From Cryptomeria japonica (taxonomy: Eukaryota; Streptophyta; Pinopsida; Cupressales; Cupressaceae), in contig NC_081408.1 of assembly GCF_030272615.1 (NCBI RefSeq), positions 405,985,389-406,049,388 of the forward strand: 64,000 nt of DNA, in the 5' to 3' direction. The translations under genes and the position numbers were made by a program. Of this stretch, positions 1 through 10,166 are shown in pieces. Within the stretch, counting starts at the first letter, position 1, and the number at the start of each line of letters is the position of its first letter. The notes under the pieces are model-generated. The model made no database searches and had not been told where the DNA came from. It saw only the letters and a list, made by a program, of their open reading frames with translations.

Positions 1-581
1 ATTTGCATGATTCAAAAGTTTTCACAAAAACTCCTTTATAACCTCTCTAGGAACTCTCTTGGAAATATAACATAAAATCACTATATAATTTAAATAAGCT
101 TTATGAGTCCAAAAAATGATTTATTTCAGTAATTAAATATTCTCGACACTTAGGTCACTTAATCAATGTCCAACATTTAAAAATTTCAATTGTCATTCCA
201 ATGAGCAATTAAACTAAGGTGCTTTTGAATTATTTTAATAAAACTAAGCAATCTTAATAAATAATTAAAATAATAGCTTAATATTACACCCTAATTGTGG
301 AAACTATCGAAAAGAATCGAAACCGAAATCTGATTGCATTGGAGTGATACAGAAGAAGAATAATGAAAATCGGGGCTGACCATGTGACTTATTATAAATG
401 GACACTCTAATCTTAAAGAATACATTGGAAGTTGGGATTCACTTCGAAAAGTGGCATAGTAGTCCTCTAGACCTTTTGAGCTCATCGCCAACATCAAACA
501 TCCTCTTAGACAAGGTTGACGGTCACTGAGAAAGCTAAAGACAACTACAATACTAAAGTGATTGAAAATGGCAACATTACA
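1..581 (-). repeat. 3' LTR (partial) of a chromovirus-like element
   Basis: This stretch aligns, with scattered substitutions and indels, to the high-coordinate part of the repeat at about 20620-21186 in the same orientation. It ends at ...CATTACA, followed directly by a C-rich run (582-595) that reads on the minus strand as a polypurine tract. That is the expected arrangement for the 3' LTR of a minus-strand element. The remainder of the LTR lies left of the window. A minus-strand TATA-like stretch is present around 395-405. I infer that it pairs with the LTR at 19333-21186. Confidence 0.6.
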
Positions 582-680
582 ACCCTCCCTCCCCAAAGAT
601 TGCTTGTCCTCAAACAATGCTAACACAACTTCAAAACCACCAAATTGATTTCAACTGCAACCAAATGTGATCCCAGGGTC
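582..680 (-). pseudogene. Polypurine tract plus C-terminal tail of a Ty3/gypsy (chromovirus) polyprotein
   Basis: On the minus strand this short piece reads ...LFEDKQSLGREGCN... and runs straight into GGGGAGGGAGGGT and the LTR start. The EDKQ...GREG pattern just before a polypurine tract is typical of the end of plant chromovirus pol; a comparable LLGDKQF tail precedes the LTR at 56013. Only about 100 bp of internal sequence survive before an unrelated repeat begins at about 681. The assignment is by motif only. Confidence 0.5.
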
Positions 681-2371
681 CTGCTGTGACGTTTTCACAC
701 ATCACCCCATTGCAAATGGGGACCCCCTTGTTTTCGCTTTTTAGGGTAGTGTTTTGAGTCGCCAACCTTTGCAAGTCTAGAGTTAGGGGTTTTCAAAAGT
801 TTTTCTAAAAGTCAATTGGACCAATCATGATCAAATGGGCATTTTGACATCTCAGAAGTGCTAAAGCAAGCCAAATGACGAAAAATGCAACTGCTTAGGG
901 CCAATTCTGAAAACTTCCTATTTTTGTGGAATTTTGTTTTTTTGCTTTTTGCTTTTCTATTTTTGGCACTTTGGGACTAATTTGGGAAGCACCTTTTTCG
1001 CCTGCTTTTTTGCTTTTTGCTTTTTACTTTTTTCAGCTTTTTTGAAAGTTGACCTAGGATTGGGTCACTCAAGTCATGACAACAAGGTTTCTGTTTTCAA
1101 AATGAAAAGTTTGTATCTCCAAGTATGAAAAGTAAGGAAAAATCTCCAGATAGGGCGTTGATCCTGAAGTTCCAGACAAACATGAAATGTTGAGCAAGAA
1201 AATCCACCAAGTGTTTATGGCAAAGAGAAAGTTTCTAAATGGAGAAGGCAATGACTTGTGCAATGGCAAACTCCACCCAAACTTCAAGTGCAATGACTTG
1301 TGCAATGGAAATCACCACCCAAACTTCAAGTGCAATGACTTGTGCAATGGCAAACTCCACCCAAGCTTCAAATGCAATGACTTGACAACAAGCAAACTCC
1401 TACCAACATAGCAAAAACGGCGTGACAACAAGCAAACTCCTACCAACACAGCAAAAAACGACATGACAACAAGCAATCTCTACCCATCACTTAGGAAAAT
1501 TCCTTGTCCAAGAAGCAAATCCGCCCAAGGAGAAAATTTGAAAATTCGGTTGTGTGTTGATACCTTGAGGAGAAAAAATTCAGAATATTGGCTAAGTGTT
1601 GATACCTTGGAGAAAATAAAATTTGAAAATTTGGTTAAGTGTCAAGGAAGAATATTCCCTAAGCAAGAAGCAAATCCACCCAAGGAAGATGAAGGAAAAT
1701 TCAGCTAAGTGTTGGTGGATTGAAAGAAAAGTTGAAATCAAGTGTCAGGTTTGCCTAAGGATAGCCAAAATTCCTTCTCCAAATGTTAATTCGGCCTTAG
1801 GAATAAGAAAAATTATTTGACCCAACATCAAGTCCCCATCTCAAGGTACGAAAATGTCTTAAGGCATGGTAAAATCTGCCTCCCACATGTAGGAAATATC
1901 TTGGCAACACACAAAAACGCCTCCCACATGTAGAAAATGTCTTGAAACATGCAAAGTCCGCCCAAGGAATGTGTAAAGAAAGTGTTTTAAGTGTTGGCAT
2001 TTTTTAAGGGAAAAGTCACAATTTTGGCTAAAGTATAAAGAGATGAGAAAAAATTCTAAAGTCAGGATGAAGTTCGCCTTGGAAAATTTAGAAGTTTTTT
2101 ATCCACACGTGAAGTCCACCCTAGGTGGATAAATGAGAAGTTTGGCTAACGGTAAAAGCAAATGTGGAAAGCAAAGAGAAATTTGCCCAAGTTGAGAAGG
2201 AAAAAATTGGAAAACAAAGGTTGAAATCAAAAGGGAATTAGCCTAGGTAAAGAAAGGAAAGTGAAAACAGTAAAGCAAAATCAAAGGCAAAGGATAAAAA
2301 TCACCCAACTATTGAAAGGAAAATGGAAAGATGCTTAAAATAAAAAGTGAAAAGCATGAGGAAATTCATCT
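681..2371. repeat. Non-coding repetitive block, no gene seen
   Basis: No coding potential is recognised here. The first 100 bp or so (TGCTGTGACG, then CATTGCAAATGGGGACCCCC) resemble 58075-58200, so a dispersed repeat, possibly an LTR start, begins near 681. From 1150 the plus strand is rich in AAG/CAAG with short phrases repeated loosely (AAATCCGCCCAAGG, AAACTCCACCC). The short plus-strand reading frames here are translations of these repeats. Confidence 0.45.
1253..1378. repeat. 42-bp tandem repeat, three units
   Basis: Three consecutive 42-bp units begin GACTTGTGCAATGG at 1253, 1295 and 1337 and differ by only a few substitutions. A looser set of GACAACAAGCAAACTCC units follows to about 1470. 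The array is part of the surrounding non-coding repeat block. Confidence 0.8.
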
Positions 2372-3326
2372 ATCCATATTCCTCCAAGTCAATTTCTCCA
2401 TCAAAATCATCTTCTAGTTCCACCTCTTTCGTGGCTTTCTCTTCCTTCCACTTTTTCTCAACTTCCTCGTCAATGTCATACGCCATGTACCCTTGGTGCA
2501 CACCTTCATAAGGTGCTATCCATCTCCGCTAGCCAGCCATACGTCTTCATAGTGCCGAAGTTTCGAAGAAGGCATTCGTGAGATGTTTGTGGATACGTGG
2601 CACAACAATGCCTTCGGAATGCTTCCCTGCCAATCTCTCCTCTACCAGTTTGTTATCTCCTACCTTGTCCTAGTCTTCTTCTAGTGGAAATAGTTGTTTT
2701 GTTATGACAAGATCTTCATCCAATGCTTCATCTACTCCTACTATCCAGCCTCCTTGGGTTGCATATCCCAACATATTGATTGCCAAATTGGGTCTTTTTC
2801 TTTCACGATACACATTAAGCTAAACAGGGTCTCGAATGAGCGTGTTGTAAAAGGTTGCCAATTTGATCGCTCCATTCTTGCCAACCTCCCTTATTTTATA
2901 CGGTCCCAGTCAACAAACTTTAAACTTCTCAAGCTTGATTTCATTACAACTGTTATATTTTAAAACCAATTGTCTTGGTCAAAAGTTCATTTTCTAAAGG
3001 TGTTTGTCATGCCAAAACTTTCGCCGACGTTGCATAATCTCGATGGCATATTGTGCTATTATCCTCCACTCGTCCAATTTGTTGAGGGTGAAGAGTCGTT
3101 CCTTCAAGCTCTCAATGTCACCAAGTGGATTCTCCCTTGCAATTCTCAGGGTTGAGACCATGTACTCAACAAGGACCATAGCTTCCTGCTTGTACATCAA
3201 TTGGAATGGTGTATGGCCCATTGTTACTTTATAAGTTGTACGATAGGCCCACAATACAACGAGGAGTCTTTCTTCGCAATCCTCATCCTCAACAGCACGT
3301 GACTTGTATATGACCGAGACCAACAC
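2372..3326 (-). pseudogene. Integrase C-terminal part and pol tail remnant
   Basis: The minus-strand frame at 2994-3326 contains WAYRTTYKVTMGHTPFQLMY and EAMVLVEYMVSTLRIARENP, the segment after the integrase catalytic core in plant gypsy elements. It is followed by a basic FWHDKH stretch. Coding-like sequence continues with frameshifts to an acidic tail (MAYDIDEEVEKKWKEEK... ending EIDLEEYG then a stop near 2372). Several disruptions make it non-functional. Confidence 0.7.
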
Positions 3327-3919
3327 TTTGTTTGTTAATTCCTCCTACCCATTGGCTCTTGAGTAGTACGGATTGGACAAACTATGGAAAATCTTAAACC
3401 TTGTTGTCACTAGGTGGATGACATGGTTGACGAAGTGCACGCCTCTGTCACTCGTGATTTATATCAAAATGTCATACCTTCTCACTATTTGCTCACATAT
3501 AAACTTTGTCATACTAATGGCAATGTTGTCAATAGTGGTCTAGCCTCTGCCCACTTTGTGAGGTATTCAATGGCTACCACAATGTATTGGCATCCATGTA
3601 TCTTGCTAACCTTAAGTGGCCCAATGAAATCTAGGCCCCACCTCTCGAAGAGTCCCTGGGGCTAAAAGGGAAATAGTGGGATGGAGTCTCTCATAAGGGG
3701 TTTGTCAGCTCTTTGGTAGATATCGCATCCAACTACCCATTCACGAGCATCTATATGCAATGTTGGCCACCATACCCTTGCTAGTAAGACTTTGCATGTC
3801 ATAGCATCTAGTCCCATGTGGCCGCTACTCAGACCTTCATGTGCTTCTTTCAACACTTCAATCTCCTCCTGCATGACACATCTTTTTAGCACTTGGTCAA
3901 GACCCATCTTGCATGACAA
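3327..3919 (-). pseudogene. Integrase zinc-binding and core remnant
   Basis: The minus strand carries HEGLSSGHMGLDAMTCKVLLARVWWPT and WVVGCDIYQRA, the integrase zinc-binding region. The HHCC finger is damaged: its first cysteine-pair position reads C-D-I-Y rather than C-D-T-C. Core-domain phrases (GPLKV...YIVVAIEYLTKWAEA) follow in other frames down to about 3330. Stops and frame changes show decay. Confidence 0.65.
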
Positions 3920-4231
3920 CCTGTTTATGAGTTGGAAATTTTCTCTTGAGAGGTAGCTTTCTCCTTTCGCTCAGTGGCATTTCTCTCAGGAATGTAGAAG
4001 TTGATAGGTACTCCCTGATGCTCTAGTACCATGGTGGAAATGCTACAATTTGAAACAAATGAACATTTGAGAAGTCCTCATTCACCCTATTAGGTGGCTC
4101 TCCCAACTTGATTCGTGACAACTAGTCAGCAATGGCATGGCTCATCCCTGGTTGGACAATAATGGTGAATGTAAACTCTTGCAACAAGAGCAGCCACCTA
4201 CTCACCCGTCCTTGAATTATTGGCTTGTTTA

Positions 4232-4514
4232 CCAGCTACATGAGTGCTTGATGGTCCGCATAGAAGGTGAATGGCATTGCCATCAGGTAGTGATAAAAAT
4301 TTTGTACAAAGTACACCATTCCTAGTGCCTCTCTTTCAATTGTACAATAGTTCCTTTCTACTTTTGAGAGTAGGCGATTAGCAAAGAATATTGAGTGATC
4401 CAATCCTTGTAAACCCGCTTGTGCTAATGTAGCCCCGATTGCATAGTTAGAGGCATCCACCTGCACACATGGAACTCCTTGTTCCAGTCCAAGTATGCCA
4501 GGATAGGTGCACTA
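4232..4514 (-). pseudogene. RNase H remnant, left of the nested insertion
   Basis: The minus-strand frame reads VDASNYAIGATLAQAG, FFANRLLSKVERNY and YADHQALM, the RNase H signature of Ty3/gypsy pol. Upstream, APILAYLDWNKEFHV stops at the TSD of the element inserted at 4520. The preceding codons (FRELKLRLV) resume at about 9250 on the far side of that insertion, so the two pieces were once contiguous. Confidence 0.75.
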
Positions 4515-4519
4515 ACCAA
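4515..4519. repeat. Target-site duplication ACCAA (left copy)
   Basis: ACCAA directly precedes the TGTTTAC terminus at 4520 and recurs at 9245-9249 directly after the ...ACTACA terminus. This shows one transposition event into the older gypsy RNase H/RT sequence. Confidence 0.85.
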
Positions 4520-4853
4520 TGTTTACAGCTACAACTGGTAAATTAAATACAAAAAATAATAATGTACATGACAATGCATACCAGGCACGACAGTAAAATA
4601 TATCTTTATTCGCACATGCAATTACTACAAAGAAGAAGACCAAAGATGGTCAACCAAGGATTACAATAGATCTAACTATACCGTACTACATCCTTGGCGG
4701 TACACGACATATTTAAAGGACCCGACGATTGCCAAGAGGTACACAACCGTCAACCAACCGACACATAACTACTCAAGAGTGACAACCCACTTAACACATT
4801 GTCGGGTAACTAAAATTATCAAACATAACAATATGCATTTTATGCCAACTACA
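4520..4853 (-). repeat. 3' LTR of the nested gag-protease element
   Basis: Starts TGTTTACAGCTAC and ends GCCAACTACA on the plus strand (TGTAGTTGGC...GTAAACA on the minus). It is closely similar along its length to 8898-9244. It abuts the ACCAA target duplication on the left and a C-rich PPT complement on the right. Confidence 0.85.
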
Positions 4854-4870
4854 TTATTCCCCCCAAAAGA
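4854..4870 (-). other. Polypurine tract
   Basis: TTATTCCCCCCAAAAGA on the plus strand reads TCTTTTGGGGGGAATAA on the minus strand, directly upstream of the 3' LTR. It fits a plus-strand priming site for reverse transcription. Confidence 0.75.
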
Positions 4871-4987
4871 AAAATTCGTCTTCCAGACGTCAAGTAAACA
4901 TCAAGTAATATCTAGAAAGACTAATGACAAGAGGGTAGACAAAGACTTGTACTGGACAACCCCAACATGTAGTGTACCTGCCAAATC

Positions 4988-5034
4988 AAAATGGGGTTTG
5001 GGGGCAATGCCCCAAATGGGGTCAAGGGGCAGCA
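4988..5034 (-). repeat. GC-rich hairpin motif with G4/C4 blocks
   Basis: On the minus strand this reads GTGCTGCCCC TTGACCCC, ATTTGGGGC, ATTGCCCCCA, so GGGGC and GCCCC blocks can pair. A clearly related motif (GGGGCGCTGCCCC TCAACCCCGC and GGGGGCGTTGCCCCC) occurs at 50788-50842, upstream of the 3' LTR of the other gag-protease element. Confidence 0.65.
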
Positions 5035-5159
5035 CCAAATTACAACCTTCAAAACCACACGGAACTCCACAACGCACATGATTTTCATGATTTTTTAAGA
5101 CACCAAAAACATCGTCGATGAAGCCAAAACATCTAGATTTCATTCTCACCACCTGCTTT

Positions 5160-6330
5160 TTCTGTCCTTCCCATATGGCCTGACCACGTACGGCTTGATA
5201 CACATTGCGTACGATCTGAAACATAACGCGTACGACCTACACACCTATGTGCCTGTACAGTTTGATGGATGACCCATATGGCCTAGGCTTGTCCTTACGT
5301 ACGGTTGAATCTGCACGGTTTTGATGCTCTTCATGTACGGTTTCGTATGGCTCTTCGATACGGATTCCTAACAATGTTGCCTTGCCACTCTGATTATTCC
5401 AAATGGATTCGTACGACGAATCTAAGTTGCATATGCCCTTCTTTCCATATGGTAACTCGCCTTGGCCAATGTCCTCTTCCTGTATGGGTTCATACAGTGA
5501 ATTTGTCTTGCTTGCGATCACCTCCCACCGTACGGATTCGTACGACAACCTTCTGCCAACACCCCACTCCTTCCGTATTGGTTTGTATGGTTTCCCCTTG
5601 TCTTCCAAAATCCGTACGGGTTTGTACGACAGCCTCCTGTCAGTGTGTTGCCCCTGCCGTACGGATTTTTACGGTTTCCTCTTGTGTTCCAAAATCCGTA
5701 CAGGTTCATACGATAGCCTCTTGTCAATGTTGTTCATGTACGAGTTGATGATGTTCACGAACGCAACCCTGTACAACATATTCATTCTTCCTCTATGCAA
5801 TGCGACTTCTTATGCGTATGACTTAACCTCTACGTATGGCTTGACTTCTATGCACGACTTCTTCACTACGGTGTACGGCCTCCCCAACTCCGTGCAGCCT
5901 CCTATTGCTCGTACAACCTGATGTCCTATCCGCACAATCGGTAACAAGAATTGATGGCCGCATTTGGGTATAGTTGCGCCAATGCTCTCCAGTGCTACTT
6001 CTACCCGTACAGTTGTACTCCGTACGACTTCCTTGCTCTGGACAATATTGATGGCCGGCCCTATGTCTTCCTTCACAACCCTTGTGTACGACTCAACTTC
6101 TGATTCAAACTTCCTTCTTTTGTACAATGTCTTATCTTTGTTCGTGTACGATTTTTAATGTATGGGTTGAACCCCCTCTCTTCTATATGACACTTGTTTG
6201 ATCTCCTTCACCATGTACAACTTTTTCGATAGATGCACCTCCTTACCCACGTACGGTCTCCCACCAAACCCATATGGTTGAGTATTTTGTTCCTTGTCTC
6301 CTCGTCATATAGCCTCACTCCTCCCCTCCC
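5160..6330. repeat. CGTACGG-rich array within the nested element
   Basis: The hexamer CGTACG or its variants TGTACGG, CGTACGA and CGTACAG recur every few tens of bases, for example near 5187, 5208, 5228, 5296, 5531, 5544, 5614 and 5660. The spacing is irregular and the intervening sequence is not a clean tandem repeat. Long reading frames on both strands here are by-products of the repeated motif. The array occupies the place of the missing RT, RNase H and integrase. Confidence 0.75.
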
Positions 6331-6579
6331 GTACCAGTTTAATACCTCCATTATTTAATATTTTTTCATTGGCCAACTCCATGTTTTGCCATCTAAATAT
6401 TTTTATTTTCTTTGATTCCCTTTTCTTTTTGCTTCCATTTTCCATCGTCATATTGTCAGATGTATTGTCCTTAACTTTGCATGCTTTCATTGGTTTCTCT
6501 TCACCTTGGGTTGTAACTTCAAAGAAATTACATGTTGGGGAAAAATACCTCATTGTCTTCCATCTGCCAGTGGAATAGT

Positions 6580-7110
6580 CCATTTAAGGAACTCGTCTCA
6601 TCTTTGGAATCGTCTTCCAACTCAAGCACCCCTTCATCGTTGGGTTCCATGCCTTTCCTCCCGTCATCCATACCTAGCTCTCCACCCTCGGACTCTGAGT
6701 CGGAGGATGTCAGTTCTTTACTCTGCCTGATTCCTCAAGTTGATGACGTACTTCCGCCCTACGCTCTCGATGGAGAGTGTGTTCTTCTTCCAGTTATGGT
6801 TCACCTTGGCTGCGATAAGCCAACCCCTTCCAAGTAGGGTGTCGTATGCCTTCTTTTCCAATGGGATGACCACAAAGTCCAGGAGGAAGGGTTGAGTGCC
6901 AATAATGACCTTCTCTGCCATGAGCGTCCCGTGAGGTTTGATGTCGTGATGGTCAGCACCTACCAGTTGGAAGGTTAGTGGCTAGAGCGTTGGCAATACA
7001 TTCACTCTGAAGCCTCCATCGACGATGGTGTCCGTCAACTTTCGTCCCATGATTTCCATTTCTACCACTGTCGGCTTCCTTCTAACCCCTACTGTGAGTA
7101 GCATGGGATC
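6580..7110 (-). pseudogene. Aspartic protease region of the nested element
   Basis: The minus strand reads DTIVDGGFRVNVLP around 7000-7040, with the catalytic Asp-Gly-Gly preserved. Further on come IIGTQPFLLDFVVIPLEKK, DTLLGRGWLIAAKVNHNWKK and GRKYVINL (6718-6921). After an acidic serine-rich linker it ends with LNGLFHWQM just before 6580. Homologous phrases occur in the same order at 40.6-41.2 kb and in the 1078-codon frame at 46934. A frame break separates the DGG segment from the downstream part. Confidence 0.75.
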
Positions 7111-7199
7111 AGTAGCCAGGTTGCCAAGTGATCTCGTTGTTGGTTCACAGGGTTCCTAGCTAACTGGTTCAATCTCGACTACATTGGTGAGGGCCACCC

Positions 7200-8531
7200 T
7201 CAACTGTGGCATAGTTTGTAGAAGTTTTGTCACTCATACAAGTACAGTGGCTTGCAACATCTGCCGAACTATGTTCTTCTCTAACTTTGATCGCAATGAC
7301 ATACTTGCAGTTCTGTTGGAGGTTATTGGTTCCTTTGCTAACACTCGTTCTACTTCGGCTTTGGCTTCTTGGAGTTGTTCCTTCTCTATACCAACATCCA
7401 GGTACATCGCCTTCTTCATCTGTGCTCTTATGATTGCCAAAACTGTGTCCTCTTGTTCCTCGATGTCCAGCATATTAATACCCTTTTGCTTTGGGCAATC
7501 GATGTCTTCATGATTCCCCAGTCCACACCATTTGCACAATAGTTGTACATTGTCTTTCTTATTCTGGCAATCTCTCGCAAAATATCCCCATTCACTACAT
7601 TGTTGACACTGTATGATAGAACGTCCTCTCAAGTTGTACTGTATTTGATTCTGCCCTCGTTGATTTCCATAACCGCCTGGTGATACATTATGTGGTTTCG
7701 ATGGGCTAGACTCCCCTTGTGTGAAGAGTACTTGAGTACTTCTTGTTTTCAAATTGTATGGGCACTCCTTGATTGAATGCCCCAGCACTTGGCAAATCTC
7801 ACAAAACATATTTCTAGGACAATTACCTTTTGTGTGCCCCTCACTTTTGCACTCAGTACACCAGAGTTCATTACCCTCTTTGTTGATTCCTTTCTCGGCC
7901 TTCAATTCTTTCATCATTCTCATCATATCTCGTCAAAGGGCTCGTACAGTTTTGGATTCTTTGTCACAGCTACCTTTGGTGCTCTCCTCATCGTCAGTCT
8001 TTCTCTTCCCTCAGGAGGAGGTTTTGTTTTCACTCTCGATGTCCATCGCCCGATTGTAAGCATCAGGGTAGGAGGACGGAGGCACTACTTTCATCTTCTT
8101 ATGCAACGAGGGTATCAATCCCTCAGTGAACCACCTCTTCTTGAACCTGTCGCCTGGTTGGTTCTCCATCTTGTTCAACAGTTCTTTGAGCCTACAGTTG
8201 TAAGCGCATACACTCTCATTTTTCCCTTGCTTAGTATTATAGATTTCGGCCACGATCTCATTGTCATCCCTTAGGAGTTTGAATTCCCCCTGCAACGCCT
8301 TCTTCAGTCACTCCATCTCGTCTCATGCTGGGCGTCGAGGTCTGTGTACCAGTCAACGACAATCCCTCGAAGGGTGGCAAGAAATGCCTTCAGCCAACAT
8401 TCCTTGTCATCTTGGCCATTTGCCTCCCATATCGTTATACATGTTCTGCAATGTCGTACGAGATAATCTGATCCATCCCCTGTAAATTCAGGGAGTTTCT
8501 GCTTCTCCTGGGTGTTCATCATTGTTTTCAC
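7200..8531 (-). pseudogene. gag remnant of the nested element
   Basis: The minus-strand frame at 8304-8531 carries QKLPEFTGDGSDYLVRHCRT and ATLRGIVVDWYTDLD. The frame at 8011-8295 carries EFKLLRDDNEIVAEIYNTKQ, KKRWFTEGLIPSLHKKMK and YNRAMDIESENK. The frame at 7234-7926 carries three zinc-knuckle-like motifs (CTECKSEGHTKGNC with FCEICQVLGHSIKEC, then CQQCSEWGYFARDC, then CKWCGLGNHEDIDC). Frame breaks occur between these blocks. The gag N-terminus is shortened compared with the element at 46180. Confidence 0.8.
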
Positions 8532-8881
8532 TTGGAAGGTACCAAAGGAGTCTTTCGCTCAGTTCCTCGGTAAGGGACAAGTTCCCGCAAATTGGTTTCT
8601 CACCTGCTTACTCCCTTGTGTGCCGGACCTGGGGGACTATTCCGACCACTACATTTTGGTTGTTTCCTTGCACTCTTAGCCACACTCGCATCCTGTGCAC
8701 GTCCACCTCCAAAGTCCCAACACTCCGGGTACTTCCAGGCTCTAACTAGTCCCTGTGACTCCCTCCGACCAAGGGTCGATGGATCACCTAATTGCTTGGT
8801 CTTGACCACCCGATGGCCTCTTCTCACTTTTATTGGGGTCAACAGGCATGAATCACTCAAGGATGACCTGATTTCTTTTAA

Positions 8882-8897
8882 GGCAACGACGCCAAAA
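8882..8897 (-). other. Primer-binding site
   Basis: TTTTGGCGTCGTTGCC on the minus strand lies directly inside the 5' LTR. The same class of sequence (TTGGCGCCGCTGCC, TTGGCGTCGTTGCC, TTTTGGTGTCATTGC) follows the 5' LTRs at 46494, 38116 and 17723, showing that the four gypsy elements share a tRNA primer type. Confidence 0.75.
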
Positions 8898-9244
8898 TGT
8901 TTACTGCTACAACTAGAAAATTAAATACAAAAAATAATAATGTACATGACAATGCATACCAGGCACAGTAGTAAAATCTATCTTTATTCGCACATGCAAT
9001 TATTACAAAGAAGAAGACTAGAGATGGTCGGCCAAGGATTACAATAGATCCGACTATACTGTACTACTTCCTTAGCGGTACACGACATATTTAAAGGGCC
9101 CGACGGTTGCCGAGATGTACACAACCGTTAACCAACCAACACATAACTACCCGAGAGTGACAACCCACTTAATACAATTAATTAATACATTGTCGGGTAA
9201 CCAAAATTATCAAACATAACAATACGCATTTTATGCCAACTACA
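8898..9244 (-). repeat. 5' LTR of the nested gag-protease element
   Basis: Matches 4520-4853 along its length, with the same TGTTTAC and AACTACA termini on the plus strand. It contains an extra short duplication near 9170-9185 (TTAATACA ATTAATTAATACA). It is followed by the right ACCAA target duplication at 9245-9249. Confidence 0.85.
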
Positions 9245-10146
9245 ACCAATCTCAATTTAAGTTCTCTAAAGGCTTTGTCTTGCTCATCACCCCATGTGAA
9301 AGGTTGTCCCTTCCTCGTTAGAATATCTAGGGGGTAAGAAATTTGAGCAAAGTTCTTTACAAATCTTTGGTAGTAGCCAACATGCTCGAGGAAAGATTTC
9401 ACACCTGTTAATTTCTTCGGTGCCTCCATTTGTATGATGAACCGTACCTTGTCCAGGTTCATCTTCAATCCTACCTTGTAGACAATGTGGCCAAGTAACT
9501 TGCCTTGCGGCACCATAAATCTACACTTTTTTGGGTTTAGCACTAACCTTGCCCTCTAGCACCTCTCCATGGATTCTCTAAGCGCAATCAAGTGAATATC
9601 CTTCCCACTGTATATCAACCAATCATCCAGGATTGCTTTGAAGTTTCCCACTATCATCTTGTCAAAAATGTGTATGATAACGCGTTGGAAGGAAGTTGAG
9701 GCGTTGCTTAATCCAAATGGCATTTTGTTGTATGCGTACACACCATATTCTACTATGAAGGTAGTCTTCAATTTGTCCTCCTCGGTGATACTTATTTGAT
9801 TAGACCTCGCAAATCTATCCATAAAGGAATATATCTCATGGCCCACCACCTCCTCTTGTATGGTATCAATAAATGGAATCGAGAATGGATCCTTGATTTT
9901 TACTGCATTTAGGAACCTAAACTCTACACAAATCTAGATCGAGTATGCTTCCTTCTTGAGGAATATTACAATCAGCGAGACCCACTCACTCGTTTCTACC
10001 TTAAAAATTATACCCGCATCTAACATTTTCTCAATTTCCTCATGTACCTTGGCAACATAATTTTTGTTCATCAGGTAAGGTCTCCTTCGTACGAGTTGTG
10101 CACCTGGTAGGAGGGGAATTTTGTGTACGCAGAGTTCAGGTAGCAT
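9245..10146 (-). pseudogene. Reverse transcriptase remnant of the old gypsy element
   Basis: Minus-strand frames read KNYVAKVHEEIEKMLDAGII and SEWVSLIVIFLKKE (9934-10146), then EDKLKTTFIVEYGVYAYNKM, PFGLSNASTSFQRVIIHIF and FKAILDDWLIYSG (9556-9849), then NPKKCRFMVPQGKLLGHIV and VKSFLEHVGYYQRFVKNFAQ (9178-9543). The catalytic pair is present as I-L-D-D. Frame breaks separate the three blocks, so it is not translatable as one protein. Confidence 0.85.
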
Positions 10147-10166
10147 CCCTTCATGTCCTTGTATGT

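Larger units (their letters stand above)
4520..9244 (-). mobile_element. Nested Ty3/gypsy element with gag and protease but no RT, RNase H or integrase
   Basis: The element is bounded by two similar LTRs (4520-4853 and 8898-9244) in the minus orientation and flanked by ACCAA. PBS (8882-8897) and PPT (4854-4870) are in the correct places. Between them lie a gag remnant (7200-8531), a protease segment with an intact Asp-Gly-Gly (codon at 7018-7020), and about 1.7 kb of CGTACGG-rich sequence where RT, RNase H and integrase should be. It is therefore non-autonomous, with the same overall plan as the younger element at 46180-51908. The LTRs differ at many sites, including a 13-bp length difference, so it is the older of the two. 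Confidence 0.85.

Noticed and set aside
1253-1470. CRISPR-like regular repeats
   Set aside because: Direct adjacent tandem units without unique spacers in eukaryotic retroelement-rich DNA; not a CRISPR array.
5305-5921. Overlapping 147- and 172-codon plus-strand frames in the nested element
   Set aside because: They are translations of the CGTACGG-rich array, overlap each other in different frames, lie antisense to the element and show no domain.
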